Assembly: GCF_009720745.1 (NCBI RefSeq)
Contig: NZ_WNKX01000016.1
Span: 1 to 64,000, forward strand
DNA length: 64,000 nucleotides
DNA from: Massilia eburnea
Lineage (GTDB): Bacteria; Pseudomonadota; Gammaproteobacteria; Burkholderiales; Burkholderiaceae_D
Direction of reading: 5' to 3'
Below, piece by piece: positions 51,028-59,495 of the stretch. Under the pieces are notes generated by a model that saw only the letters and a program-made list of their open reading frames with translations, was not told where the DNA came from and made no database searches. Position 1 is the stretch's first letter, and every line of letters starts with the position of its first letter. The position numbers and the translations under genes were made by a program.

Positions 51028-52389
51028 CTACCTGCTCGCGTGCGCCAGCCTGGCCGCCAGCTGGTTGTGGCGCTCCAGCACAAGCGGCAAGTCGATGGTC
51101 TGCAGCATGCCATCCTTCACCACCACTTTGCCATTGATGATGCTGACATCGACGTTGGCCGGGGTGCAGAACACCAGCGCCGCAACAGGATCGTGCAGGG
51201 CGCCGGCAAAGCCGACCTGGTCCAGCTTGAACATGGCGATATCGGCCGACATGCCGGGCTTGAGCGCGCCGATGTCGTCGCGGTTCAGTACTTTGGCGCC
51301 ACCGAGGGTTGCGAGCTCCAGCGCTTGCCGGGCCGTCATGGCATCCGGGCCGAAACCGACGCGCTGCAACAGCATGGCCTGGCGCGCTTCGCCCAGCATG
51401 TGGGCGCCGTCGTTGGAGGCGGAGCCGTCGACACCCAGGCCCACCGGCACACCAGCATCGACCATCTTGCGGATCGGCGCAATGCCGGAGGCCAGGCGCA
51501 TATTCGAGCAGGGACAATGCGCGACACCGGTGCCGGTCTTTGCGAACATGTAGATGCCTGCGTCGTCCAGCTGCACGCAGTGGGCGTGCCAGACGTCGTG
51601 GCCCACCCAGCCGCAGTCTTCGGCGTATTCGGCCGGCGTCATATTGAATTTTTCGCGGCTGTAGGCAATGTCGTTGAGGTTTTCCGCGAGGTGCGTGTGC
51701 AGGGAAACGCCGTGGCTGCGGGCCAGTGCGGCGGCTTCCTTCATCAGGTCGCGCGAGACGGAGAAGGGCGAGCAGGGCGCGACCACGATGCGCTGCATGG
51801 CGTGGCGGCCGGCGTCGTGGTAGGTCTCGATCAGCCGCTGGGTGTCCTTGAGGATGGCTTGTTCGTCTTCCACCACGCAATCGGGCGGCAGGCCGCCCTT
51901 CGACTGGCCGACGCTCATCGAACCGCGTGCGGCGTGGAAGCGCATGCCGATCTTTGCCGCCGCTTCGATGCTGTCATCGAGCTTACAGCCGTTCGGGTAA
52001 ATGTAGAGGTGGTCACTGCTGGTGGTGCAGCCGGACAGGATCAGCTCCGACATGGCGGTCAGCGTCGAGACATGCACCATTTCGGCATCCAGGTTGGACC
52101 AGATCGGGTACAGGTTGGTGAGCCAGTTGAATAGTTCGCCGTTCTGCGCGGCGGGAATCACGCGCGTCAGGCTTTGGTACATGTGATGGTGGGTGTTGAC
52201 CAGGCCCGGGATCACCACGTGTCCGGCGGCGTTGATCACTTCATCGGCCGTTTGAGGCAACGCGGAAGTCGGACCGACTTGTTCGATGACGTTGCCGCGC
52301 ACGAAAATGGCGCCGTCGTTGATTTCGCGGCGTTGCTCGTCCATGGTGACGACAACGCGTGCATTCTTGATCAGGAGGGTCTTGGACAT
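51028..52389 (-). CDS. 8-oxoguanine deaminase-like amidohydrolase
   Basis: This 453-residue amidohydrolase has metal-binding segments [13 protein letters not shown] (about 65), [14 protein letters not shown] (about 235), a later HAHCVQLDD, and [12 protein letters not shown] (about 325) with the catalytic Asp. The GVDGSASND form and the overall pattern fit the 8-oxoguanine deaminase/AtzB-like branch, which converts 8-oxoguanine to urate. That would feed the pathway directly. A plain guanine deaminase or other aminopurine/triazine deaminase is possible; guaD is present at 55303. The start at 52389 follows GGAAAC. Confidence 0.88.
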   Translation of the reverse strand: MSKTLLIKNARVVVTMDEQRREINDGAIFVRGNVIEQVGPTSALPQTADEVINAAGHVVIPGLVNTHHHMYQSLTRVIPAAQNGELFNWLTNLYPIWSNLDAEMVHVSTLTAMSELILSGCTTSSDHLYIYPNGCKLDDSIEAAAKIGMRFHAARGSMSVGQSKGGLPPDCVVEDEQAILKDTQRLIETYHDAGRHAMQRIVVAPCSPFSVSRDLMKEAAALARSHGVSLHTHLAENLNDIAYSREKFNMTPAEYAEDCGWVGHDVWHAHCVQLDDAGIYMFAKTGTGVAHCPCSNMRLASGIAPIRKMVDAGVPVGLGVDGSASNDGAHMLGEARQAMLLQRVGFGPDAMTARQALELATLGGAKVLNRDDIGALKPGMSADIAMFKLDQVGFAGALHDPVAALVFCTPANVDVSIINGKVVVKDGMLQTIDLPLVLERHNQLAARLAHASR

Positions 52390-52456
52390 ATTGTTTCCAG
52401 TTCTATGAATGTGTTGGACACTGCGGAAACAATGCACTAAGCAATGCGGAAACAAT
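52390..52456 (-). promoter_or_regulatory. Leader repeats complementary to the deaminase ribosome-binding site
   Basis: On the minus strand the deaminase gene begins GGAAACAAT then ATG. Its leader holds two direct copies of ATTGTTTCC (within 52448-52456 and 52425-52433, 23 bases apart) that are exactly complementary to that ribosome site over 9 bases. Either copy could pair with it and close it. This is a possible translation switch; function is inferred. Confidence 0.45.
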
Positions 52457-52469
52457 GTTGGAAATTCGC

Positions 52470-52499
52470 CGGTCCCGCCGCACTGCGGCTGCGGGACCG
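52470..52499 (-). terminator. Hairpin after the xanthine/uracil permease gene
   Basis: A 9-base-pair stem (CGGTCCCGC / GCGGGACCG) with a 12-base loop begins 7 bases after the permease stop on the minus strand. There is no T-run, so it is a weak or Rho-type end point, or a barrier protecting the transcript end. Confidence 0.45.
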
Positions 52500-52506
52500 T
52501 ATTGGA

Positions 52507-53859
52507 TCAGCCGACTTTAGGGATCAGCATCGGCTGCGGTACATCATCTTCTTCTTCGTCGTCATGCACGGCCACGGGGCGGTCCGGCAGGACCAGGTTC
52601 AACACCACAGCCACAATGGCAGCGGTGGAAATGCCGGAACCAAAGATCTCGTGCACGAAAGACGGCAGCTTGGCCAGCAGTTCCGGGCGTTCCGACACCG
52701 CCAGGCCGCAGCCCACCGACACCGCGATCAGCAGGCCGGTACGTTTGTCATGCTCGACGTTGGACAGCATCTGCACGCCTGCCGCGATAATCATGGCAAA
52801 CATCATCAGGCCCGCACCACCCAGCACAGGCTGCGGGATCGTCACGACGATTGCGCCCAGCACCGGGAACAGGCCGGCAGCCGCGAGGAACACACCCGTC
52901 AGCGCCACCACGTAGCGGCTCGCCACGCCGGTCAGCGAAATCACGCCGACGTTCTGCGCAAAGGTCGATACCGGGGGAGCGCCCAGCACGGAAACGAAGG
53001 CGGAGCCCAGGCCGTCGCACAGCACGCCGCGGCACAGCAGCTTGCCCTTCATCTTGGTATTGGTTGCAGAGCCCAAGGCCATGAAGGTGCCGGTGGTTTC
53101 CACGATCGTCACCACGTAGGCCAGTGCCATCGCCAGGATCCCGCTGACCGGGAAGGTCATTCCGAAATACAGCGGCTGCGGCACCGCGAATACCGCGGCC
53201 TTTTGCACGGCCGTGAAGTTCACGAGTCCCAAGCCCAGGCACACCGCATAGCCGATGGCAATGCCAATGACCACGGCGGCAGCCGAGATGATGCCTTTGC
53301 CGAATTGTACCAAGGCGATCACGGTAGCCAGCACGAACAGCGCGATGCCAAGATTGGTCGGATCGCCGTAATTGGCGCCGGCATTCTTGCCGCCGGCGGC
53401 CCAGTCGACAGCAACCGGCACAAGCGAGAGGCCGATCATGGTCACCACCACCGCCGTCACCTGGTGCGGGAACAGCTTGCGAATCTGCGGCATGAAGAAG
53501 CTGCCAAGGATCATGATCGCCGAACCTGCCAGCGAAGAGCCCAGGATGCCCGGCACGCCATGCTCCAGGCCCACGCTGATTGCGGCGCCGACGAAGGCAA
53601 AGCTGGTGCCCATCACGCAGGGCAGGCGGATGCCGACCCGGCCCACGCCGATGCACTGGATGGTGGTGACGATGCCGGAGCCGAGCAGCGCGGCATTGAC
53701 CAGTGCAACGACCTGGTCGGCGGGAAGTTTGAGGACTGCGCCGACCACCAGTGGGACGGCAATGATGCCGCCCAGGGCAGCCAGCATGTGCTGGGCGGCG
53801 AGGAGGGCGGTGGTGATTGGTGGTGGACGGTCGTCCACCTGGTATAGCAGGTTGTTCAT
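52507..53859 (-). CDS. NCS2-family xanthine/uracil permease
   Basis: This 450-residue transporter has about 14 hydrophobic segments and belongs to the uracil-xanthine branch of NCS2: AAQHMLAALGGIIAVPLVVG at the front, GTSFAFVGAAISVG, the ETTGTFMALG motif and APPVSTFAQNVGVISLTGVASR. An acidic C-terminal tail (HDDEEEDDV) is unusual. It likely imports xanthine or urate; the exact substrate is not readable. It is the only gene between the Tsx-like porin and the deaminase and is read in the same direction. Confidence 0.93.
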   Translation of the reverse strand: MNNLLYQVDDRPPPITTALLAAQHMLAALGGIIAVPLVVGAVLKLPADQVVALVNAALLGSGIVTTIQCIGVGRVGIRLPCVMGTSFAFVGAAISVGLEHGVPGILGSSLAGSAIMILGSFFMPQIRKLFPHQVTAVVVTMIGLSLVPVAVDWAAGGKNAGANYGDPTNLGIALFVLATVIALVQFGKGIISAAAVVIGIAIGYAVCLGLGLVNFTAVQKAAVFAVPQPLYFGMTFPVSGILAMALAYVVTIVETTGTFMALGSATNTKMKGKLLCRGVLCDGLGSAFVSVLGAPPVSTFAQNVGVISLTGVASRYVVALTGVFLAAAGLFPVLGAIVVTIPQPVLGGAGLMMFAMIIAAGVQMLSNVEHDKRTGLLIAVSVGCGLAVSERPELLAKLPSFVHEIFGSGISTAAIVAVVLNLVLPDRPVAVHDDEEEDDVPQPMLIPKVG

Positions 53860-53939
53860 GGTGTCTCCGTTATAGGACTTTTTTCTGAACTACTTGTTCC
53901 GGTGCTATCCGGCATGCCACTTCGGGTCAATCGTTTTGG

Positions 53940-53969
53940 CCGGGGCCTGGCTTTTGAGCCTTGCCCCGG
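53940..53969 (-). terminator. Hairpin after the Tsx-like porin gene
   Basis: CCGGGGC (53940-53946) pairs with GCCCCGG (53963-53969), and GGCT/AGCC pair inside. The hairpin lies 9 bases after the porin stop on the minus strand, without a T-run. It probably weakens read-through into the permease gene. Confidence 0.5.
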
Positions 53970-53977
53970 TTCCAGGG

Positions 53978-54799
53978 TCAGAAGTGATACTCCGCCCGGA
54001 TCATCGGCGTTTTCGCCGTGCTGCCCGGGATATTATGTGGATTACCAAATTTGTTGCGCCAGTATTGGTATTCCAGGCCGATCTTGAAGGTATTCGGCTT
54101 CGCATTCAAATGGCGGCTCAGGTCATACATTACTTGTGCGTCGATATTCACCTCCGGCGAAGTCTGGCCGCCGAATTCGTCCTTGCCTTTGTTGCCGATC
54201 CAGTTCGCATAGCCCTCGAAGCTGAAGCCCGAACCCAGCGGGATCCCCCAAGCGGCATTCAACATGGCGTGCGTGTCGTAGGAATAGCGCTTGGCGATGC
54301 CGAGCGGCTGGTTGCTTTCCCACATGGCCAGCAGGCTCACGTTCAGGAATCCCGGTACGTCGACCATCAGGGTCGGGCCGGCGACGATCATGCGCTTGCG
54401 CGAGTTGTAAGTATTGTCGTTCTTGGTGTTCCAGTCGAAACCGGCGGTGATGCCGACACCGCGTACGGGCCCGAATTTGAGATCCTTGCCGCTTACCTTG
54501 CCCAGGTCCAGCGTGTGGCGGTACAGCAGATAGGCCTCGTGGGCATTGTTGTCCGCACCGTCGGAACGCAGGAAATCGAGATTCATGTAGTTGCCGCCGT
54601 ATTTGTAGCCGTCGGCATACGTCCAGCTCAGGATCTGCTTGTGGATGTCTTCAGGATTGTACGGTTCGGCGAATTTGGTGCCGTAGCGGTAGCCGATGGA
54701 AGTGTCACTCCAGTCGGCGGCGCTGGCCTGTTGGGCGCCCATGCTCAGGGCCAGGACAGCGATAGTTCCTGCTGCCGCTACGCGTAATGCTTGCTGCAT
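53978..54799 (-). CDS. Tsx-like nucleoside-specific outer-membrane porin
   Basis: This 273-residue protein has a signal peptide (about residues 1-28, ending QQASAA) and a beta-barrel pattern that ends in the C-terminal Phe (RAEYHF). Matches to the Tsx/OmpK family are DTSIGYRYGTKFAEPYNP at the front, GFDWNTKND in the middle and FKIGLEYQYWRNKFGNPHN. Tsx passes nucleosides through the outer membrane, which fits a purine cluster. The ATG at 54799 follows GGAG. It diverges from uraH across 140 bases. Confidence 0.88.
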   Translation of the reverse strand: MQQALRVAAAGTIAVLALSMGAQQASAADWSDTSIGYRYGTKFAEPYNPEDIHKQILSWTYADGYKYGGNYMNLDFLRSDGADNNAHEAYLLYRHTLDLGKVSGKDLKFGPVRGVGITAGFDWNTKNDNTYNSRKRMIVAGPTLMVDVPGFLNVSLLAMWESNQPLGIAKRYSYDTHAMLNAAWGIPLGSGFSFEGYANWIGNKGKDEFGGQTSPEVNIDAQVMYDLSRHLNAKPNTFKIGLEYQYWRNKFGNPHNIPGSTAKTPMIRAEYHF

Positions 54800-54939
54800 G
54801 TTGTCTCCTGTACTTTTTTGATATGGAGTCTCGATTATGTCCGTGTCCCTCATGGTTGATATTCACCAGCGTGTATATATCGCGATGGCCCGCCGTATAT
54901 GATTTTCTTCATTAAATGTCATCACCAGGAGGAGACCTT

Positions 54940-55293
54940 ATGGGCAAACTGAGTACACACGTACTGGACATCACGCAGGGCAGGCCCGGCGCAGGTGTGA
55001 AAGTAAAACTGTTCCGCGTCGACGGCAGCACAAAAGTGTTGTTGAAGACCGACACCACCAACCAGGACGGCCGTTGCGAAACGCCTTTGCTGACCGGAGG
55101 TGAAGTCGTGGCGGGCAAATATGAGCTGGTTTTTGCCGCCGGCGACTACTTTGCGGGGCAAGGCGTGGCGCTGCCGGAGCCGCGCTTTGTCGACGAAGTC
55201 GTCATCGCCTTCGGCATTGCCGACGCCGACGCCAACTACCACGTGCCGATCGTGGTGTCGCCATGGGCATATTCGACTTACCGCGGGAGCTAG
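54940..55293 (+). CDS. uraH: 5-hydroxyisourate hydrolase UraH
   Basis: This 117-residue transthyretin-like enzyme converts 5-hydroxyisourate to OHCU. It has the N-terminal LSTHVLDITQGRPGAGV with the catalytic His, a mid-protein TNQDGRCETPLL and the C-terminal YRGS tetrapeptide that marks the enzyme as opposed to transthyretin. The ATG at 54940 follows an excellent AGGAGGAG site; the upstream start at 54916 is ignored. guaD follows 9 bases later. Confidence 0.97.
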   Translation: MGKLSTHVLDITQGRPGAGVKVKLFRVDGSTKVLLKTDTTNQDGRCETPLLTGGEVVAGKYELVFAAGDYFAGQGVALPEPRFVDEVVIAFGIADADANYHVPIVVSPWAYSTYRGS

Positions 55294-55302
55294 GAAGGCG
55301 TC

Positions 55303-56604
55303 ATGAGTACAGTAAAAGCATTCCGCGCCAGCATCCTGCATTTCACGGCCGATCCGGCCATGAGCGACAAGGCGCACTCCTGGCACGAAGACGGCCTGCT
55401 GGTGGTCGTTCAAGGCCGCGTCCTTGCTGCAGGCGACTACGATCGCCTGAAAGACACGCTGCCGCCAGGCACCCAGGTGCGCGACTACCGCGGAAAGATC
55501 ATCATGCCGGGGTTTATCGACACCCACATCCACTACCCGCAAACAGACATGATCGCCTCGCCGGCGCCAGGCCTGTTGCCGTGGCTGGATACCTACACTT
55601 TCCCTACCGAGCGCCAGTTCAAGGATCCTGAGCATGCGCGCGGCGTGGCGGACTTCTTTGTCAAAGAGCTGCTGCGTTGCGGCACCACCACAGCCATGGT
55701 GTATTGCACGGTGCACCAGGAGTCGGTAGACGCCTTCTTTGGCGCGGCCGAAGCGCACAACCTGCGCGTGGCGGCCGGCAAGGTGATGATGGACCGGCAC
55801 TGCCCGGACTTCTTGCAGGACACCGCAGAACGCGGTGCGCGCGAAAGCGAGGAGCTGATTCATCGCTGGCACAACAAGGGCCGCAATATGTATGCCCTGA
55901 CGCCGCGCTTTGCACCAACTTCCACAGAGGCGCAGCTTGCGATGTGCGGGGAACTGGCGCGCGCTTACCCGGATACTTATGTGCAGACGCACGTGGCGGA
56001 AAATACGGATGAAGTGGCGTGGGTCAAGTCGCTGTTCCCGGAGGCGCGCAGCTACCTGGACGTGTACGACAAGTTCGGCCTGCTGCGCAAGCGCTCCATG
56101 TATGCGCATTGCATCTGGCTGGATGATGAAGATCGGGCTCGCATGGCGGATACTGGCGCTGCCGTTTCGATGTGCGCAACTTCCAACCTGTTCCTGGGGA
56201 GCGGACTGTTCGACTTCGCTGCTGCGGACCGGCAGCAGGTGGCGCTGTCGCTGGCGACCGATGTTGGCGGCGGCACTTCGTTCTCGATGCTGCAAACCAT
56301 GAATGAGACCTACAAGGTGGCGCGCATGGGCGGGACTTATTTACCTGCTTTGCGGATGTTCTACATGGCGACGCTGGGTGGGGCGCGCAGCATGCAGCTG
56401 GAGGGGACTGTTGGCAATTTCGTCGCCGGGGCCGAGGCTGATTTTGTTGTGCTCGATCCTAAAGCTACGCCATTGCTGGAGCGACGCACTACACGCTGCG
56501 ACAGTCTGGAGGAATTGCTGTTTGCCGTGGCGCTGCTGGGCGATGATCGTACCGTTGCCGCTACCTATGCTGCGGGGGCGCAGGTGCATCAGCGAGGGGA
56601 GTAA
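55303..56604 (+). CDS. guaD: Guanine deaminase GuaD
   Basis: This 433-residue amidohydrolase converts guanine to xanthine. Zinc-site segments are IMPGFIDTHIHYPQTDMIAS (about 68), YVQTHVAENTDEV (about 225), YAHCIWLDDED (about 265) and SLATDVGGGTSFSM (about 318) with the catalytic Asp. This is the typical GuaD pattern, as opposed to the 8-oxoguanine-type enzyme at 51028. It is co-oriented with uraH and separated by 9 bases. The repeat pair at 56604 begins at its stop codon. Confidence 0.96.
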   Translation: MSTVKAFRASILHFTADPAMSDKAHSWHEDGLLVVVQGRVLAAGDYDRLKDTLPPGTQVRDYRGKIIMPGFIDTHIHYPQTDMIASPAPGLLPWLDTYTFPTERQFKDPEHARGVADFFVKELLRCGTTTAMVYCTVHQESVDAFFGAAEAHNLRVAAGKVMMDRHCPDFLQDTAERGARESEELIHRWHNKGRNMYALTPRFAPTSTEAQLAMCGELARAYPDTYVQTHVAENTDEVAWVKSLFPEARSYLDVYDKFGLLRKRSMYAHCIWLDDEDRARMADTGAAVSMCATSNLFLGSGLFDFAAADRQQVALSLATDVGGGTSFSMLQTMNETYKVARMGGTYLPALRMFYMATLGGARSMQLEGTVGNFVAGAEADFVVLDPKATPLLERRTTRCDSLEELLFAVALLGDDRTVAATYAAGAQVHQRGE

Positions 56605-56643
56605 ACCCGGTAAACCAGTGTCAGACCCAAGGGCCTGACACTG
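56604..56643 (-). repeat. Dispersed palindromic repeat, copy D (with compensatory stem changes)
   Basis: This is an inverted copy starting at the last base of the guaD stop. On the minus strand its arms read CAGTGTCAGGCCC and GGGTCTGACACTG. Compared with the other copies, a G-C pair has become T-A on both arms and the stem is longer, while one inner mismatch has appeared. The tail TGGTTTACCGGGTT is unchanged. Confidence 0.88.
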
Positions 56644-56677
56644 TCAGCTCGAAGGACCCGGCGGCCGTTGAGCAGGC

Positions 56678-56715
56678 GGGTCTGACCCTTGGGTCTGACC
56701 CTGGTTTACCGGGTT
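56678..56715 (+). repeat. Dispersed palindromic repeat, copy E
   Basis: This is a direct-orientation copy (GGGTCTGACCC, TT, GGGTCTGACCC, TGGTTTACCGGGTT), 34 bases from copy D and back to back with it, tails outward. It is followed at once by the pyk terminator. Confidence 0.88.
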
Positions 56716-56743
56716 AAAAAAAACGCCGGTTGGAGGACCGGCG
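56716..56743 (-). terminator. Rho-independent terminator of the pyk-gcl operon
   Basis: On the minus strand a 7-base-pair stem (CGCCGGT / ACCGGCG, loop of 6) is followed by a run of eight T at 56723-56716. It ends the gcl-hyi-garR-ttuD-pyk transcript 29 bases after the pyk stop. Confidence 0.92.
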
Positions 56744-56772
56744 CAAAAAGAGAAAGACGATACTTCAGCTAT

Positions 56773-58194
56773 TCATTGTGGCCATATCTCAGCCAACCGC
56801 AGTAAATTGGTGCTGCCAGGCTGCCCAAACGGCGTACCGGCAGCAATCGCAATCTGATCCCCCGCCTGAACAAATCCTTCAGTCAGCGCTGTACGGCAAG
56901 CCGCAGCCACCATTTCATCCACACTATTCACATCCCGGCTCACGGTGCTATGCACGCCCCAGGCCAGCGCCAAGCGGCGCGCCGTCTCGGGCTTCGGCGT
57001 AATGCTGACAATCGGCGCCATGGGCCGCTCGCGCGCCGTGCGCAAGCTGCTATGTCCGGAAGTCGTATAAGCCACCATCGCCTTCGCCCCCATGATGCGC
57101 GCCGCGTCACGCATGGCCGCGCTGATTGCGTCCCCCTTGTTCGGCAACGGCGCCTGGTGCTGCGCTTCGATCATGGCCGGGTACAGCGGATCGCGTTCCA
57201 CCTCCGAGATAATGCGGTTCATGATCGACACCGCCTGCACCGGATAGGCGCCGCTGGCCGATTCCGCCGACAGCATCACCGCATCCGCGCCTTCATAGAC
57301 AGCATTGGCCACGTCGGAAGCCTCGGCGCGCGTCGGCACTGGCGCGGTCACCATGGATTCCAGCATCTGCGTTGCCACCACCACTGGCTTGCCATGCTTG
57401 CGGCACAGGCGCACGATGCGCTTCTGCACGCCCGGCACGCGCTCCGGCGGGAGCTCGACCCCGAGGTCGCCACGGGCCACCATGACGGCGTCGGACACGC
57501 CTACGATTTCTTCCAGTCGATCCAGTGCGGCAGGCTTTTCGAGCTTGGACAGCACTCCTGCACGGCCTTGCACCAATTCCTTCGCCTGCACCACGTCCTC
57601 CGGCAATTGCACGAAGGAGAGGGCAATCCAATCCACGCCCAGGCCCAGTGCGAATTCGAGGTCGGCCTTATCCTTGTTCGTCAGCGCGGGAATCGGCAGC
57701 ACGGCGTCCGGCACATTCACGCCCTTGCGGTCGGACAGCACGCCACCATTCACCACACGGGTGCGGATGGCGCCGGCATCGCTGGCCAGGACTTCCAGCC
57801 GAATGCGGCCATCGTCCAGCAGCAAGCATTGGCCTGCGCTGACGACGGCAAACAGCTCGGGATGCGGCAGGCAGACGCGCGCTGCGCTGCCCGGCGTTGG
57901 CGCCTGGTCCAGCTGGAATTCGGCGCCTTCTCGCAGCATCACCTTGCCGTCGGCGAACTGGCCGATGCGCAGCTTGGGGCCTTGCAGGTCGGCCAGGATG
58001 GCGATGGGCCGCCCCAGCTCCTGCTCGATGGTGCGCACGATCTTGTAGCGCTCCTGGTGGTCGGCATGGCTGCCGTGGCTGAAATTGAAACGGAACACGT
58101 CTGCGCCAGCTTCGAACAGCGCCTTGATGGTGGCGTGGTCACTGCATGCGGGGCCCAGGGTTGCAACGATTTTTGCTTTGCGTTCTCGACGCAT
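56773..58194 (-). CDS. pyk: Pyruvate kinase
   Basis: This 473-residue glycolytic enzyme turns phosphoenolpyruvate and ADP into pyruvate and ATP. It has the N-terminal KIVATLGPACSD, FNFSHGSHADHQ, the metal and substrate segment VMVARGDLGVELPPERVPGVQKRI (about 240) and MLSAESASGAYPVQAV. Length is normal for a bacterial type II enzyme. It is the last gene of the glyoxylate operon, where it completes the route from glycerate to pyruvate; it need not be the only pyruvate kinase of the cell. Confidence 0.96.
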   Translation of the reverse strand: MRRERKAKIVATLGPACSDHATIKALFEAGADVFRFNFSHGSHADHQERYKIVRTIEQELGRPIAILADLQGPKLRIGQFADGKVMLREGAEFQLDQAPTPGSAARVCLPHPELFAVVSAGQCLLLDDGRIRLEVLASDAGAIRTRVVNGGVLSDRKGVNVPDAVLPIPALTNKDKADLEFALGLGVDWIALSFVQLPEDVVQAKELVQGRAGVLSKLEKPAALDRLEEIVGVSDAVMVARGDLGVELPPERVPGVQKRIVRLCRKHGKPVVVATQMLESMVTAPVPTRAEASDVANAVYEGADAVMLSAESASGAYPVQAVSIMNRIISEVERDPLYPAMIEAQHQAPLPNKGDAISAAMRDAARIMGAKAMVAYTTSGHSSLRTARERPMAPIVSITPKPETARRLALAWGVHSTVSRDVNSVDEMVAAACRTALTEGFVQAGDQIAIAAGTPFGQPGSTNLLRLAEIWPQ

Positions 58195-58222
58195 ATTGGT
58201 GTCTCTCTCTATTCTCGGTGAT

Positions 58223-59494
58223 TCAAAGAATCAGGATGGCGCGGAAGTCATTGACATTGGTGCGTGTCGGTCCGCTCACCACCAGGTCGTCCAGCGCACT
58301 GAAGAAGCTGTAGGCGTCGTTGTTGGCCAGCAGGTGCTTGCCGCTGACGCCTTTGGCTTCGGCGCGTGCCAGGGACTCAGGCGCATAAACGGCGCCGGCG
58401 TTGTCTTCCGAGCCGTCGATGCCGTCGGTGTCGCAGGCGATTGCGTGTACGCCTGGGGCGCCTTCCATGGCCAGCGCGAAGCTGAGCAGGAATTCGACAT
58501 TGCGGCCACCGCGCCCATTGCCGCGCACCGTGACGGTGGTTTCGCCACCGGACAGGATGACGCAGGGGCGCTGGAACGGTTGTCCGTGCGCCAGTACCTG
58601 ACGCGCCATGGCGGCATGCATCAGGCCGATATCGCGCGCTTCGCCCTCGATGCCATCGGACAGGATATAAGGCGTGATTCCGGCGTTGCGCGCCTTCTCC
58701 GCTGCTGCCTCCAGCGCATGCTGCGCCGTTGCGATCACATGGTGACTATGGCCTTCAAAGCGCTGGTCGCCAGGCTTTGGCGTTTCGCTGGCGGCCGACT
58801 GCAGGTGGACCAGCACGCTTTTCGGGATCTCGATCTGGTATTTGCACAGGATGGCCAGCGCTTCGGCGCTGGTCGTCGCATCGGGCAGGGTAGGGCCGCT
58901 GGCGATGACGCGCGGATCGTCGCCCGGTACGTCCGAAATCAGCAGCGTGACCACGCGCGCGTTTCCGCAGGCCAGAGCCAGCCGGCCGCCCTTGATCGCG
59001 GAAAGATGCTTGCGCACGCAGTTCATTTCGCCGATGGTGGCGCCGCTTTTCAGCAGGGCCTTGTTCAGCGCCTGTTTCTCTGCCAGCGAGATGCCCTCGG
59101 CGGGCAGGGCCAGCAAGGCCGAACCGCCACCGGAAATCAGGCACAAGACCAGGTCGTTTTCGCTCAGGCCTTGCACCATCTCCAGCATGCGTGCCGCAGC
59201 CTTTTGTCCCGCGTCATCCGGCACGGGATGGGACGCTTCGACGACTTCGATCAATTTGGTATCGGCGCCGTGGCCGTAACGCGTCACCACCAGCCCCGAA
59301 AGCGGACCTTGCCAATGCTGCTCCACTGCCTGCGCCATGGCGGCAGCGCCTTTGCCGGCGCCAATTACCAGGGTGCGGCCATTGGCGGGCGGCTGCGGCA
59401 GGTAATCCTGCACCAGGTTGCGTGGATGAACGGCGCCGATGGCGGCGTTGTACAGGTCGAGCAAGAGCTCGCGTGGGGCTGGGGCGGACGTCAT
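58223..59494 (-). CDS. ttuD: Glycerate 2-kinase TtuD (MOFRL family)
   Basis: This is a 423-residue MOFRL-family protein with an N-terminal DUF4147 domain: LVIGAGKGAAAMAQAVE, LCLISGGGSALLALPAEGISL and LLISDVPGDDPRVIASGPT. The C-terminal MOFRL segment has LSGGETTVTVRGNGRGGRNVEF and ACDTDGIDGSEDNAGA. Such proteins were first called hydroxypyruvate reductase; modern evidence favours glycerate 2-kinase, giving 2-phosphoglycerate. The gene lies between pyk and the reductase, 1 base from the latter. Confidence 0.92.
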   Translation of the reverse strand: MTSAPAPRELLLDLYNAAIGAVHPRNLVQDYLPQPPANGRTLVIGAGKGAAAMAQAVEQHWQGPLSGLVVTRYGHGADTKLIEVVEASHPVPDDAGQKAAARMLEMVQGLSENDLVLCLISGGGSALLALPAEGISLAEKQALNKALLKSGATIGEMNCVRKHLSAIKGGRLALACGNARVVTLLISDVPGDDPRVIASGPTLPDATTSAEALAILCKYQIEIPKSVLVHLQSAASETPKPGDQRFEGHSHHVIATAQHALEAAAEKARNAGITPYILSDGIEGEARDIGLMHAAMARQVLAHGQPFQRPCVILSGGETTVTVRGNGRGGRNVEFLLSFALAMEGAPGVHAIACDTDGIDGSEDNAGAVYAPESLARAEAKGVSGKHLLANNDAYSFFSALDDLVVSGPTRTNVNDFRAILIL

Positions 59495-59495
59495 G

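Noticed and set aside
50957..51880. N-terminal extension of the DUF3761-like protein to 458 residues
   Set aside because: The extension is a shadow of the deaminase gene; the signal peptide starts at 50956.
53967..53985. Possible sixth copy of the dispersed repeat (CCAGGGTCAGA)
   Set aside because: Only about 9 bases agree and the second arm and the tail are missing.
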